Below, piece by piece: positions 1-7,905 of a DNA stretch of 64,000 bases. Source of the stretch: Candidatus Woesebacteria bacterium RIFCSPHIGHO2_01_FULL_44_10. GTDB lineage: Bacteria > Patescibacteriota > Microgenomatia > UBA8517. The position numbers and the translations under genes were made by a program. The notes below the pieces were generated by a model, which did not search any database, was not told where the DNA came from, and was given only the letters and a program-made list of their open reading frames with translations. The stretch covers positions 1 through 64,000 of the forward strand of contig MGGO01000031.1 in the NCBI GenBank assembly GCA_001792465.1, in the 5' to 3' direction. Position 1 is the stretch's first letter, and each line of letters opens with the position of its first letter.

Positions 1-481
1 TAGATGTGCCGGTGTTATCACAAATACCCTGACACTCGTCATCGTCATCAGGTGTGGGTGACGGTTCCGGAGTCTCGGTTGGTTCAGGTGTCTCAGTCGG
101 TTCCGGAGTTTCAGTAGGTTCCGGTGACTCAGACGGCTCAGGTGTTGGCGTTGGTGTAGGTGTTGGTGTAGGTGTTGGCGTTGGTGTAGGTGTTGGCGTT
201 GGTGTGGGAGTAGGTGTTGGTGTCGGTGACGGTGAAACACACGGCCCCAGATAATCCTGTTCATGGCCTGCTCGTGGGGTTCCATCTTCGTTAAAATGCC
301 CCGCCTGGCCATAAACTGCGTTGTAAGGCAGGGTCAACGTTATAAATTGCGTTGTCCCCTCCAAACCAGCAGCATGACAAATGGTCACTGTCTCGGGAGG
401 AACAGCTGAAACTTCACTCTTAAGAAAAACTGCAGCAAAAAGCGCTGTTGCAACAGCCAAAGAAAGAATTATTTTTCTCAT
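1..481 (-). CDS. Secreted protein with Pro-Thr/Glu repeat linker (partial)
   Basis: Read on the minus strand from an ATG at 481 and still open at the window edge, so the C-terminus is missing. Residues 1-26 form a signal peptide (MRKI, a hydrophobic run rich in Ala/Leu/Phe, then VSA before VPPE). A small domain follows with TICHA, GHF, GHE and GPC motifs, resembling short Cys/His modules of actinobacterial and CPR surface proteins. After it come about 14 Pro-Thr dipeptides, several PEPTET-type units and an Asp-rich stretch. It is probably an exported cell-surface protein whose linker spans the envelope. The function is unknown. The repetitive DNA should be length-variable. Confidence 0.75.
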   Translation of the reverse strand, partial: MRKIILSLAVATALFAAVFLKSEVSAVPPETVTICHAAGLEGTTQFITLTLPYNAVYGQAGHFNEDGTPRAGHEQDYLGPCVSPSPTPTPTPTPTPTPTPTPTPTPTPTPTPTPEPSESPEPTETPEPTETPEPTETPEPSPTPDDDDECQGICDNTGTS

Positions 482-527
482 TCGGGAATTGTAAGTTAAT
501 CCAGGCCAAATGTCAACTGTTATGGGA

Positions 528-1109
528 TTAGTAAGTTGCCAGAGTTTGAATGTTTGCTTTTTGCCTTAGTTCCTCAATTAAAGTATTGATCTGGGTGCTG
601 ATTTTTTGATTTTTTACCTGGGATTCGGCTGAGGCCCGCAATTCTTCGTCACTTGTCCCTTCCGGGAAAAAGGCCCTGTTTTGCTCAATCGCGGCGGTAA
701 TTTCTTCCTCGGTGACCGCCCCCGCGTCGCCAACCAATTTTTCAACAATGATCCTGAGTTCCATTTGGCGAGCCAGTTCCGCCTGATCAATTTTCTGCTC
801 GGCGAGAATTTGGTCAAAGTCCCGATCCTGGGAAGAAAACTGCGCTCTTAATTCATCAATCTTCTGGTTAATCTCCTCCTTAGTTACTTTAATTCCACGC
901 TCCTTAGCCTCCTGCATAATCAGGACATCTGTTACCATATTGTCCAAAACTTCGGCTCCATAGACTCTCTCAAGCTGGCGGATAACCGCGACTCTGCTCA
1001 CCGATTCCCCGTTAATAATAGCTGCGGAAAAGAGATTACGCAGAAGAAAAAATAAAGCCACCGCTGCAGCAACCCTGACAACCCACCCTACCAAGTCTGC
1101 AAATTTCAT
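528..1109 (-). CDS. SurA N-terminal-like membrane-anchored chaperone
   Basis: 193 residues. An N-terminal hydrophobic segment (about residues 8-30) should anchor the protein in the membrane. The rest is helical and charged, with the pattern of SurA_N / trigger-factor-like foldases: NGESVSR, then an [18 protein letters not shown] helix. No parvulin PPIase domain follows, so this would be a holdase rather than a prolyl isomerase. It is probably anchored on the outer face of the cytoplasmic membrane and helps exported proteins fold. It lies 20 bp downstream of another membrane protein in the same direction. Confidence 0.6.
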   Translation of the reverse strand: MKFADLVGWVVRVAAAVALFFLLRNLFSAAIINGESVSRVAVIRQLERVYGAEVLDNMVTDVLIMQEAKERGIKVTKEEINQKIDELRAQFSSQDRDFDQILAEQKIDQAELARQMELRIIVEKLVGDAGAVTEEEITAAIEQNRAFFPEGTSDEELRASAESQVKNQKISTQINTLIEELRQKANIQTLATY

Positions 1110-1129
1110 AATTAACTAGCCCAACAATA

Positions 1130-1759
1130 TCATTTACTTTTAACAAACTCAAGAGTCAATAGTCTCAACCCACCCAGGACGATAATATCAATCACTATCG
1201 GAACGGCCATGAAGGTTGCAATTTTCCTGAAGAGAGTGCTGTCGGGAACAAAGGAAAACCTAACACCAAGTAAATAAAGGCCAACTGCAACAAGGGCCAA
1301 AACCAGAGCCACAATCCAAGCGTCTTTGACATCCTCGCGGCTTGAAAACATGGTATTGCCGATTTCAAAAACCCCGTAGCCGGCAGCCAACACTACCCAG
1401 AAATTTTTGAAAGCTTCATTTTTGATAAGTAAGCCAAATCCTAAAACAATAAGCACAATGCCCAAAATCACCGGGGCAACTCCAATAATGGTCCGACGAA
1501 AAGGATCAGCTTTGCCAATCGGCACACTCCCCAACTTCATTATTTTCCCCTCGCGTTCGGGGAAAAACTCAGGCTGACCTACCGGAACAAATAAAATTAG
1601 AGCCGTTAAAAAATGAGCTATCTCATGGATAAATGTTCCGGGCAAAAATAAAACGGCAAAAAGGTAAGTTGAAAGCATTCCCCCCAACTTCTTAGTCAGT
1701 TTTCGGGAAAGAAAATAAAGAACCAAAATCTCAAGTAAAAATAAAATCAGGTAAACCAT
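1130..1759 (-). CDS. Integral membrane protein with HEIAH zinc-protease motif
   Basis: 209 residues with about five or six hydrophobic segments. HEIAH at residues 45-49 lies inside a membrane segment, as in M50 (site-2-protease-like) intramembrane metalloproteases, and Glu46 would be catalytic. No clear second NPDG-type ligand motif is visible, so peptidase activity is uncertain. It could instead be one of the HExxH membrane proteins of unknown role that are common in CPR genomes. It is adjacent to the VapC gene (3-bp gap) on the same strand. Confidence 0.5.
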   Translation of the reverse strand: MVYLILFLLEILVLYFLSRKLTKKLGGMLSTYLFAVLFLPGTFIHEIAHFLTALILFVPVGQPEFFPEREGKIMKLGSVPIGKADPFRRTIIGVAPVILGIVLIVLGFGLLIKNEAFKNFWVVLAAGYGVFEIGNTMFSSREDVKDAWIVALVLALVAVGLYLLGVRFSFVPDSTLFRKIATFMAVPIVIDIIVLGGLRLLTLEFVKSK

Positions 1760-1762
1760 TGT

Positions 1763-2152
1763 CTAATTTGCCGTTAGTTTTCTTAATTTTTGATCAAAAG
1801 TAAAAAGGCTGTATTCCTTTAGCCTTGACCGAGCAACCAGATAGCAATCGGTGAAACTGATTTTCTCCTGGCTATAAATTTCAAGGCCCAACAAAAACGC
1901 TTCGCGATTCTCAACATCCAAGTAATCCGAGGATAAAATCATATCCAGCTTTTGGCCCACGGTTTTTTTGTCCAATCCGTAATACTTCTCCAGCGAAAAA
2001 ATAATTTCAAAAATAACAATGCTTGGCACAAATAATTTTATTTTCCGATTCTTCGCCTCTAAAAATAGAGACTTTACATCCTTGGTCTGCGGGGGAACAT
2101 CCGCAAGCAGAAATCTTAAAAAAGCGTTCGTATCAACAAGGAAAGTTCTCAT
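1763..2152 (-). CDS. vapC: PIN-domain ribonuclease toxin (VapC-like)
   Basis: 129 residues, full length for a PIN domain. Acidic catalytic residues are in the expected places: Asp7 in VDTN, Glu49, Asp102 in FTDCYL and Asp119 in TFDQKL. VapC proteins are Mg-dependent endoribonucleases that cut tRNA or rRNA when released from their antitoxin. The start codon overlaps the stop of the upstream AbrB-type gene by 4 bp, the usual antitoxin-toxin order. Confidence 0.85.
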   Translation of the reverse strand: MRTFLVDTNAFLRFLLADVPPQTKDVKSLFLEAKNRKIKLFVPSIVIFEIIFSLEKYYGLDKKTVGQKLDMILSSDYLDVENREAFLLGLEIYSQEKISFTDCYLVARSRLKEYSLFTFDQKLRKLTAN

Positions 2153-2385
2153 AACCTGGCCAAATTTGCCTCAAATAACGCCCGCATTTTTTGAGCGGAG
2201 AGCGATTTTTTTTTGGTTTTGAGGCTTCCTTCCAACTCAAGAACGTCTTTAATCGGCTTGATCGTCAGCTGATCGCCATCAATTCTGACTAAGGCGCGTC
2301 CCCTTTTTTTAAGGCCCAAAAAGCGCCGTGCCGCCACGGGAATACTTATCTGCCCCTGAGAAGTAATAGAAACAGTGTACACCAT
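2149..2385 (-). CDS. vapB: AbrB/MazE-type antitoxin (VapB-like)
   Basis: 78 residues. The N-terminal swapped-hairpin AbrB fold is recognisable (VSITSQGQISIPVAARRFLG) and would bind DNA. The C-terminal tail (about 50-78) would wrap around the PIN toxin encoded just downstream. The antitoxin-toxin complex normally represses its own promoter, and a good promoter lies directly in front of this gene. Confidence 0.85.
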   Translation of the reverse strand: MVYTVSITSQGQISIPVAARRFLGLKKRGRALVRIDGDQLTIKPIKDVLELEGSLKTKKKSLSAQKMRALFEANLARL

Positions 2386-2391
2386 ACATTA

Positions 2392-2420
2392 AATTTATCA
2401 TTACTCATTATATTTGTCAA
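2392..2420 (-). promoter_or_regulatory. Promoter of the vapBC operon
   Basis: On the minus strand TTGACA (2420-2415) is followed after 17 bp by TAAATT (2397-2392). The vapB ATG begins only 6 nt after the -10 box, so the transcript would be leaderless or nearly so. No Shine-Dalgarno site is present. Confidence 0.7.
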
Positions 2421-2426
2421 TATGTA

Positions 2427-3152
2427 TTAAACTATTAAAAGTTTAATACCAACCAGAAGAAGAAAAATTGCTACAATTTTGCGAAATAATTTCTGCGGGA
2501 TTTTGGTCACGACTTTCTCAGCAATTACTGCCCCCAGAAATGACGCGGGAATAAAAACCAAAAGCCCCAGGGTAAGCGCTCTGGGCAAGCCAATCCCACC
2601 GGCTGCGTAGCGGGTCAGCCGAGTTAAATCAACCAAAATGCCAATTGCGCCAGAGGTGGCAATATAGACGACTTTGTCTAAGTTAAAAGCCGCCAGAAAC
2701 GCTCCCCGCACCGGCCCACCCACACCAAAAATCCCTGCCAAAAACCCAGATAATGCTCCACCGGTTAGGCTACTGCCTACATTTTGCGGTAGCTTGAATT
2801 TGTGGTTGACAAAAATGAAAACAGGATATGCTGCTAACACTGCTCCCAAAATCCGTGAAAGCGTGGCCTGTGGGACTGCAAAAACAAGTGAGGCGCCAGC
2901 AAGACTAGCTACTACTCCCGGGATGCCAAAAAGTAAAATCAGCCGCCATTTAATACCCTTTTTAAAAAGCACTACTTTCCAAATGTCTCCAAAAAAGTGA
3001 ATTATGCCCACCAGAAGCAAAGTAACCGGCAGAGGATAAAAAAGGGTTAGGACAGGAACCATAACAGTTGAAGTTCCAAACCCTGTCACAGTTCCCACTG
3101 CCGCAGCTACCACCGTCAAGCCCCCAATGAGTAAAATTTCCACTGGTTTCAT
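2427..3152 (-). CDS. TauE/SafE family membrane permease
   Basis: 241 residues with seven to eight predicted membrane segments and the duplicated half-repeat of TauE/SafE anion transporters. Gly-rich motifs are visible near residues 20-26 (GTVTGFG) and 140-147 (AGIFGVGG). The family exports sulfite, sulfoacetate or related organic anions, but the substrate here cannot be told. It is divergent from the RNase H-like gene at 3172, with a short AT-rich space between them. Confidence 0.8.
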   Translation of the reverse strand: MKPVEILLIGGLTVVAAAVGTVTGFGTSTVMVPVLTLFYPLPVTLLLVGIIHFFGDIWKVVLFKKGIKWRLILLFGIPGVVASLAGASLVFAVPQATLSRILGAVLAAYPVFIFVNHKFKLPQNVGSSLTGGALSGFLAGIFGVGGPVRGAFLAAFNLDKVVYIATSGAIGILVDLTRLTRYAAGGIGLPRALTLGLLVFIPASFLGAVIAEKVVTKIPQKLFRKIVAIFLLLVGIKLLIV

Positions 3153-3154
3153 TA

Positions 3155-3160
3155 TATAAT
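3155..3160 (+). promoter_or_regulatory. -10 box of the exonuclease-like gene at 3172
   Basis: A perfect TATAAT sits 11 nt before the ATG at 3172, and no Shine-Dalgarno site is visible. This implies a very short 5' leader. Confidence 0.55.
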
Positions 3161-3171
3161 GAATACCTATT

Positions 3172-3789
3172 ATGGCAGGAAAGAAAACAAAAGAAGTTAT
3201 TTTTGACGTCGAGACTCAGAAGTGGTTTGATGAGATCGATTCGGAAAACCATGCTGATCTGGGGGTTTCAATTGTTTCCGTCTACTCACGGCAACTTGAC
3301 GGGGATTTCACCGAAAGTCAGGGGCAAATGCAGAGTTTTTGGGAAGATGAGATCACCCAAATGTGGCCACTTTTCCAAGAAGCAGATCGGGTCATTGGTT
3401 TTAATTCAATCGGCTTTGACGTCCCGGTTTTAATCCCATATGCTGCCTTTCCCCTCACCAAACTCCCCCATTTTGACATCATGGCCAAAGTCAAAGAAGT
3501 TCTTGGGCACCGCTTAAGTCTTGACGCCATTGCCAAAGAAACCCTGAAAAGACAAAAAACAGAAACCGGCGCAATGGGAGTTGAGCTTTGGAAAAGGGGT
3601 GACAAAGAGTCGCTGGCCCGTTTGCAGCGTTATTGTGAAGCAGATGTCGCCATTACCCGGGATATTTATGACATTGGTTTAAAAGAAAAACAACTCAAAT
3701 ACAAAGATAAATGGAACAGTCTCCGCACCTTTGAAGTTGATTTCTCCTACCCAGCCCCCGACCCGGTAAGCCAAGCGGGATTATTCTAA
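3172..3789 (+). CDS. RNase H-like 3'-5' exonuclease (DEDD superfamily)
   Basis: 205 residues. The DEDDy pattern is visible: Asp12 and Glu14 in FDVET (Exo I), Asn and Asp in FNSIGFDVP (Exo II), and Tyr/Asp in YCEADVAITRDIY (Exo III). This matches the YprB-like RNase_H_2 group of 3'-5' exonucleases. It would act in the cytoplasm on RNA or DNA ends. The family is assigned with confidence, the substrate is not. It is a monocistronic gene with its own -10 box. Confidence 0.75.
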   Translation: MAGKKTKEVIFDVETQKWFDEIDSENHADLGVSIVSVYSRQLDGDFTESQGQMQSFWEDEITQMWPLFQEADRVIGFNSIGFDVPVLIPYAAFPLTKLPHFDIMAKVKEVLGHRLSLDAIAKETLKRQKTETGAMGVELWKRGDKESLARLQRYCEADVAITRDIYDIGLKEKQLKYKDKWNSLRTFEVDFSYPAPDPVSQAGLF

Positions 3790-3849
3790 TCCAGCTCGAT
3801 TTTTGGTATGACCCACTTTCCTGTATCGTCTAGATGGTACAATTGGGAT

Positions 3850-4367
3850 ATGCCCAAACCTAGCCCTTTTAAAGTACGTCCCAACCTCTTACCAAAATCC
3901 GATCCCAGATATAAAAAATGGAGAGAAAGCTTAAAGAAAAGGCCACCTCCGTGGGACGCTGGACACACAAAAGAAACACATCCGGGCCTAAAGAAAATCT
4001 CTGAGGCAAGAAAAAGGATTGACAACTTTGCCAAGTGGAGGCAACATGCTAGAGAAAATGGTTTAATTCCTGCATCATATCCGCCATTCGAAAAAACCAA
4101 AGATCTAGCAACTTTGATAGATTTGACTTTGGGTGATGGACACATCAATAAATTTCCCCGCACAGAAAAACTATTCATCTACTCACGTATACTTACAACT
4201 TCGCCTTTTCAAACAGAAACGAGAAATTATTAAAAGACGTCGAATTGGCATTAAAAAGACTTGATTTTCATCCAGAAGTGCGAGCCTACGCAATTCGACT
4301 CAGGAAGAAAAATGAGGTAAAATACTTCAAGGAATTGATAAAATTCCGAGATTACATTGCGGGGTAG
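3850..4367 (+). pseudogene. LAGLIDADG-like homing endonuclease fragment, frameshifted
   Basis: An ATG at 3850, 6 nt after a TACAAT box, opens a basic protein with a DAGHT motif and then LATLIDLTLGDGHI, which resembles a LAGLIDADG active-site helix. The frame closes at 4231. A second frame (offset by one base) carries on through TYNFAFSNRNEKLLKD-type sequence and RAYAIRLRKKN to a TAG at 4365-4367. Joining the two frames near 4160-4190 restores one continuous protein, so a frameshift is the simplest explanation. The restored ORF ends inside the 5' end of the tRNA-Gln gene. It could alternatively be a single-domain endonuclease made by recoding. Confidence 0.55.
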
Positions 4368-4433
4368 TCTAATGGTAGTTGACGTCGCTCTCTGGAAGCG
4401 AAGATCCAGGTTCAAGTCCTGGCCCCGCAGCCA
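4358..4433 (+). tRNA. tRNA-Gln (anticodon CTG)
   Basis: The cloverleaf can be drawn by hand. The acceptor TGCGGGG pairs with CCCCGCA, followed by G and an encoded CCA. The D-arm is GTC/GAC with GG in the loop. The anticodon stem is TCGCT/AGCGA with loop CTCTGGA, and the T-stem is CCAGG/CCTGG with loop TTCAAGT. The anticodon is CTG, which reads CAG. Length is 76 nt including CCA. The 3' end is the start of a 123-bp block repeated at 27336. Confidence 0.93.
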
Positions 4434-4550
4434 AGACGGGCACCCCAGTGACCGTGATGCCTAGAATAGCTCGAAAACACCTTCAAAAACCCCAGTCTTT
4501 ATTCAAGACATTCGTACCACACGCTTGTTGTTCGGACAAATGCCTTGAAA
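4428..4550 (+). repeat. 123-bp imperfect direct repeat, left copy
   Basis: It starts with the CAGCCA of the tRNA-Gln 3' end and ends with GCCTTGAAA. The same order of conserved blocks (GGGCACCCCAG, GATGCCT, ACATTCG, TTCGGA, GCCTTGAAA) recurs at 27336-27458, also 123 bp long and in the same orientation. The copies are clearly diverged. The two flank 22.9 kb that begins with a serine recombinase gene, so they may mark the ends of an old integrated element. Confidence 0.55.
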
Positions 4551-4673
4551 GGGGCCTTTTTGAGTCGTTATGTTGATAGTTTAAAGTAGTGTATTACTCT
4601 GGAGTTTGAACCTAGTGTTCTGCGATAGCTTTGCCCGGTCAGTCGGGAATAGTACCGAATAATCCCATAATAC

Positions 4674-5966
4674 TCAGTGTGCCCGTAGCGAGGTAACATT
4701 TCTATTTTGGATAAATAGTGGAAAGTCAAAGAGGTTAAATAATTCTCGTTTTTCTTCAGTGTTTTTGTTTGTGAGAACATATCTGGCATAATCTCTGATA
4801 TCCCAAACCCTTGAATTTGGATTAATGTCCTGTTGGAGGAATATTGCTTCTCTCATGTTTTTAAATTCCTCTAAACCCTCTTGGATTTTGTCTGTGAGTA
4901 TCAGTTCGTGCCGGTGGGCAATGTACATGAAGTTGATAAGTTTAAGTAAACTTTTCGCTAATTTTTCTTCTGACACATAAGGCTCTTTGCAATCGTGATC
5001 CACTTGGCGTGAGCAATGATAATAAATATGATATCTTGGTTCACCGACCAATCTTTGTCGGTATCTGTCTTCTCCAACAATACTTGCTTTGCAATTTGCA
5101 CATTTTAAGAGCCCTTTATAGGTAAAGTTTTTAGATCCCCACTTGGACTTAGCAGGAACTGTTAGTTTTTCCTGAACTTCATCGTATAACTGCTTCGTAA
5201 TTAGAGGAGGGTATGCCCCTTTGTACCAATTTCCACTTTTAATGGGGAATTCAAATTCTCCGTAGTAAAATGGATTTTTAAGCATCAAATAAATTTGACT
5301 TAAGGTAACTTTCTTTCCTGATTTATTAGTGAAATTTATCTCATCTAGCCATTTTTTAATTTTTCTCCCACTTGCTTTTTCATCAATAACTTTTGTGAAC
5401 ATTTGGGCAACAACTGCCCCTCTTTCTGGATCAATAATTACGTCTTTGATGCCATTAAAAGATCTATTCATATAACCAATTGGCGTTGGTCCTGGTCGAA
5501 ATCCCATTTCGCATTTTGCTCTAATTCCGCGTTTAACATTTATTCCTTTTTGGTCATTTTCCAGTTTTGCCTGACTACAAAGGATCATGAGTAAAAACTT
5601 TTCATTGGGATTATTTGAAAAAGTTTGGGAAAAGGTTCTAATTTTTAATAGTTTTCCTTGATCCATCAGGTCGACTAACATACCAAGATCTCCAGCGTTT
5701 CTACTTAGCCTATCAGGAGCCCAAGTTAAAATCCCGTCAAATCTTTTCTCTCTGATGTCATTTAGCAACTTCATGAACATTGGCCTTTGCCCTGAGTCTT
5801 TTGCAGAATGGCTTTCTTGCAAAACCTCTGCAACTTTCAGATTTTCTTTAACTGCAAGTGCCTGCATTTCTTTTAATTGGCTGTCTATGCTCATTATTTG
5901 CCGCTCATCACTTTCCGAAGATTTTCGGGCATACAAGCAGTATTTTATTTCCGGGGTACTATCCAT
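4674..5966 (-). CDS. Large serine recombinase
   Basis: Taken from the ATG at 5966 (430 residues); a GTG 21 nt upstream is also in frame. The resolvase domain holds the nucleophile Ser16 in YARKSSE and the conserved DRLSRN motif. A recombinase domain follows (GYMNRS, DPERGAVVAQMF), then a zinc-ribbon region (CANCKAS ... CSRQVDHDC) and a coiled C-terminus. Such enzymes integrate or excise mobile DNA by making double-strand breaks with Ser-DNA bonds. It is the last gene of a minus-strand phage-like operon and points toward the tRNA-Gln repeat, as expected for an integrase next to an attachment site. Confidence 0.88.
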   Translation of the reverse strand: MDSTPEIKYCLYARKSSESDERQIMSIDSQLKEMQALAVKENLKVAEVLQESHSAKDSGQRPMFMKLLNDIREKRFDGILTWAPDRLSRNAGDLGMLVDLMDQGKLLKIRTFSQTFSNNPNEKFLLMILCSQAKLENDQKGINVKRGIRAKCEMGFRPGPTPIGYMNRSFNGIKDVIIDPERGAVVAQMFTKVIDEKASGRKIKKWLDEINFTNKSGKKVTLSQIYLMLKNPFYYGEFEFPIKSGNWYKGAYPPLITKQLYDEVQEKLTVPAKSKWGSKNFTYKGLLKCANCKASIVGEDRYRQRLVGEPRYHIYYHCSRQVDHDCKEPYVSEEKLAKSLLKLINFMYIAHRHELILTDKIQEGLEEFKNMREAIFLQQDINPNSRVWDIRDYARYVLTNKNTEEKRELFNLFDFPLFIQNRNVTSLRAH

Positions 5967-6002
5967 TCTAGGGAGGGAGAGTACCACAAAGGTGGGGGAA
6001 GT

Positions 6003-7490
6003 CTAGCCGAAGTATCCGCGGTTCATCATTTCTGTAATACTTAGGCCTCGGTTGGGTGGTGGTCCATAGTCGGCAATATATATCTGCGGATCTACATGCG
6101 TATCCGAAATCAGATGTAAAATTAGTATAGAGAAAGCATCTGCTAAATCATCATGCTTTTCAATTCCAAACCCAACAAGTTGCTCAATCAGTCTTTCTGC
6201 CCCTTTTCTTGGAAATAAAATCTTGCCTGTTCTTATCATGTGTGTTGTTAAAGAAAGTCGCGCTCTTTTATCGCTTCCTTTTAATTTAACTCCCTCAGCT
6301 GGTATCTCTTTTTGTTCCAGTTGCTGAGTGAAAGCTGACTGGTATGCAACCTCTTCAATAAGCAGCTTAGTTGGAGTTCCCTCTCCTAGTGCTTTTGATA
6401 AGTTTTTAGCCTCCTCAATCGCATCAGGGAAAGATAGACGTTTGTTTATAGGATTAGGAAGGATATAAATCTTTCTTTCTTCAGAATAGTCATAAACGCT
6501 GGCAGATACCATGGCTGTATAGTCGGCTGTATCTTTTTCAGATATTGCAAGGTCAACTCCGGTCAATGTGTACATAAATTCGTTTCCCGTAGGTGGTCCA
6601 TCGTAATATTGTATCCACTCAGGATGAACAATCCTGTCTTCGTCAGATATTATTGTCAGTAAGAACTCTCGCGACCATGAGGATTCACTTGCCACTTTTA
6701 ACTTTTGTTCTTTTACTGTCTTTTCATCTGGAAATTTTCCCGGCCAAATAATTTTATCGTCTTTAATCAAAGGATATTCTTTATAAGTTCCACTTAGCTT
6801 GTTTTTAATAATTTGATTTTTAAGCCTCATCATCAACGAGTCTTCGTGCAACAAATTGCCAATAATTACATATTTAGAGTTGGGGTTCCCGGCTGGGATA
6901 ACATCTCCAGTTAACCATTCATAAGATTTGTTTCGTCCCTCTCTGGTTTTTACTGAATTTAGATCTTCCACATCATCGCAAATTATCAAGTCCGGCCTGT
7001 TTTGTAAGTGCCGAAGCCCTCTGATGCTCTCACCGCTTGATATCGCCGTTATTCTGGTATTATATTTTGAAAGGACTAAAGAGTTTGCCCGCCATTCGTC
7101 ATCATCTTGTCCAAATGGCCCAAAGTCAGACATGAGTGTCGTGTTTGTTTCAAACTCTTTCTTGATGTTAGATAGTATCAACCGTGATTGTTGCTGGGTT
7201 TGACTGATGAGAATTATGAATTTTTTGTTTAAATTACCAACCATCGCCCAGATGGGGTATGAGAGTGTCATTATTGTTGATTTTGCCGAGCCTCTAAATG
7301 CAACAATTACTACAAACTTCTCGCTCTCGTTTTGAGTTAAACCAAAAATCTCTTTTTGGAAATCTGCAGTCTTGAATTCCACATAATGAGGGAAGTAGGT
7401 ATTGAAAAACCAGAAATGGCTACGTTTTGTAAGGTGTATGCGAAATGACCTGTCCTGGATAAGCTTTTCATGAATTTTGTGATCTTCCAT
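6003..7490 (-). CDS. Phage terminase large subunit
   Basis: 495 residues. The ATPase domain has Walker A in AFRGSAKST (about 64-72) and Walker B in LIICDDVED (168-176). The C-terminal RNase H-like nuclease has Asp312 in TGVDLAIS and a closing acidic motif HDDLADAF near residue 460. The enzyme would pump DNA into a procapsid and cut it. It overlaps the small-subunit gene by 23 bp. No portal, capsid or tail gene is in the window, so the packaging role cannot be confirmed here. Confidence 0.88.
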   Translation of the reverse strand: MEDHKIHEKLIQDRSFRIHLTKRSHFWFFNTYFPHYVEFKTADFQKEIFGLTQNESEKFVVIVAFRGSAKSTIMTLSYPIWAMVGNLNKKFIILISQTQQQSRLILSNIKKEFETNTTLMSDFGPFGQDDDEWRANSLVLSKYNTRITAISSGESIRGLRHLQNRPDLIICDDVEDLNSVKTREGRNKSYEWLTGDVIPAGNPNSKYVIIGNLLHEDSLMMRLKNQIIKNKLSGTYKEYPLIKDDKIIWPGKFPDEKTVKEQKLKVASESSWSREFLLTIISDEDRIVHPEWIQYYDGPPTGNEFMYTLTGVDLAISEKDTADYTAMVSASVYDYSEERKIYILPNPINKRLSFPDAIEEAKNLSKALGEGTPTKLLIEEVAYQSAFTQQLEQKEIPAEGVKLKGSDKRARLSLTTHMIRTGKILFPRKGAERLIEQLVGFGIEKHDDLADAFSILILHLISDTHVDPQIYIADYGPPPNRGLSITEMMNRGYFG

Positions 7491-7905
7491 TTTCTTCCTC
7501 CTTTCCAGCGTCTGGAATAAGTGACGCCAGCTCCAGCGCTCTTCTCACCACCTCCTCCTGATCAGGTTCAAGTTTTTCAATTTGTTTATTGGGAGTTGTT
7601 ATCTCAACTCTGGTTGCATATGTTTTGTGATGGTGTTTAAGCCAGAAAATAATTGCCGTCATGTTTTGCTCTTTTATTGCGGAAAGCAATTGCGATTCTG
7701 CAATGTCGTTAACAAACGAAGATCCTTCTTCCAAAGCCTCATCCGCAGCCTTTGAGAAAGCCTCATCTTCTTTTTTCCAGCGATAATATGTCGCTCTGCT
7801 CACCCCAGTTTTTTGGCAAGCAACCTGTACAACTGGCGTCTTTTTAAATTCCTCTATCAAAGCAACCCTTTTGTTGTGTTGTCTTTTTAGTATTGAGCTA
7901 CTCAT
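7468..7905 (-). CDS. Terminase small subunit-like DNA-binding protein
   Basis: The ATG at 7905 is chosen because it overlaps the upstream stop (ATGA); an earlier in-frame start at 7944 lies inside the methyltransferase gene. The N-terminal helix-turn-helix (ACQKTGVSRATYYRWKKED) and the helical region after it fit small terminase subunits or phBC6A51-like proteins, which recognise the packaging site. Its position directly before the large subunit supports this. Confidence 0.7.
   Translation of the reverse strand: MSSSILKRQHNKRVALIEEFKKTPVVQVACQKTGVSRATYYRWKKEDEAFSKAADEALEEGSSFVNDIAESQLLSAIKEQNMTAIIFWLKHHHKTYATRVEITTPNKQIEKLEPDQEEVVRRALELASLIPDAGKEEENGRSQNS

Noticed and set aside
1..240. CRISPR-like array of short repeats
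   Set aside because: The units are 6-12 bp degenerate codon repeats without spacers; they encode a Pro-Thr/Glu linker.
54..254. Plus-strand Gly-Val repeat ORF
   Set aside because: It is the antisense shadow of the Pro-Thr repeat of the secreted protein, which has a signal peptide, a domain and a continuous frame on the minus strand.
3831..4233. Intact small gene at 3808-4231
   Set aside because: The homology continues in another frame up to 4365, and the -10 box supports the ATG at 3850. A frameshifted homing-endonuclease-like gene explains more.
4568..4789. 73-residue minus-strand ORF after the recombinase
   Set aside because: It overlaps the recombinase C-terminus in another frame, has no recognisable domain and no good start signal.
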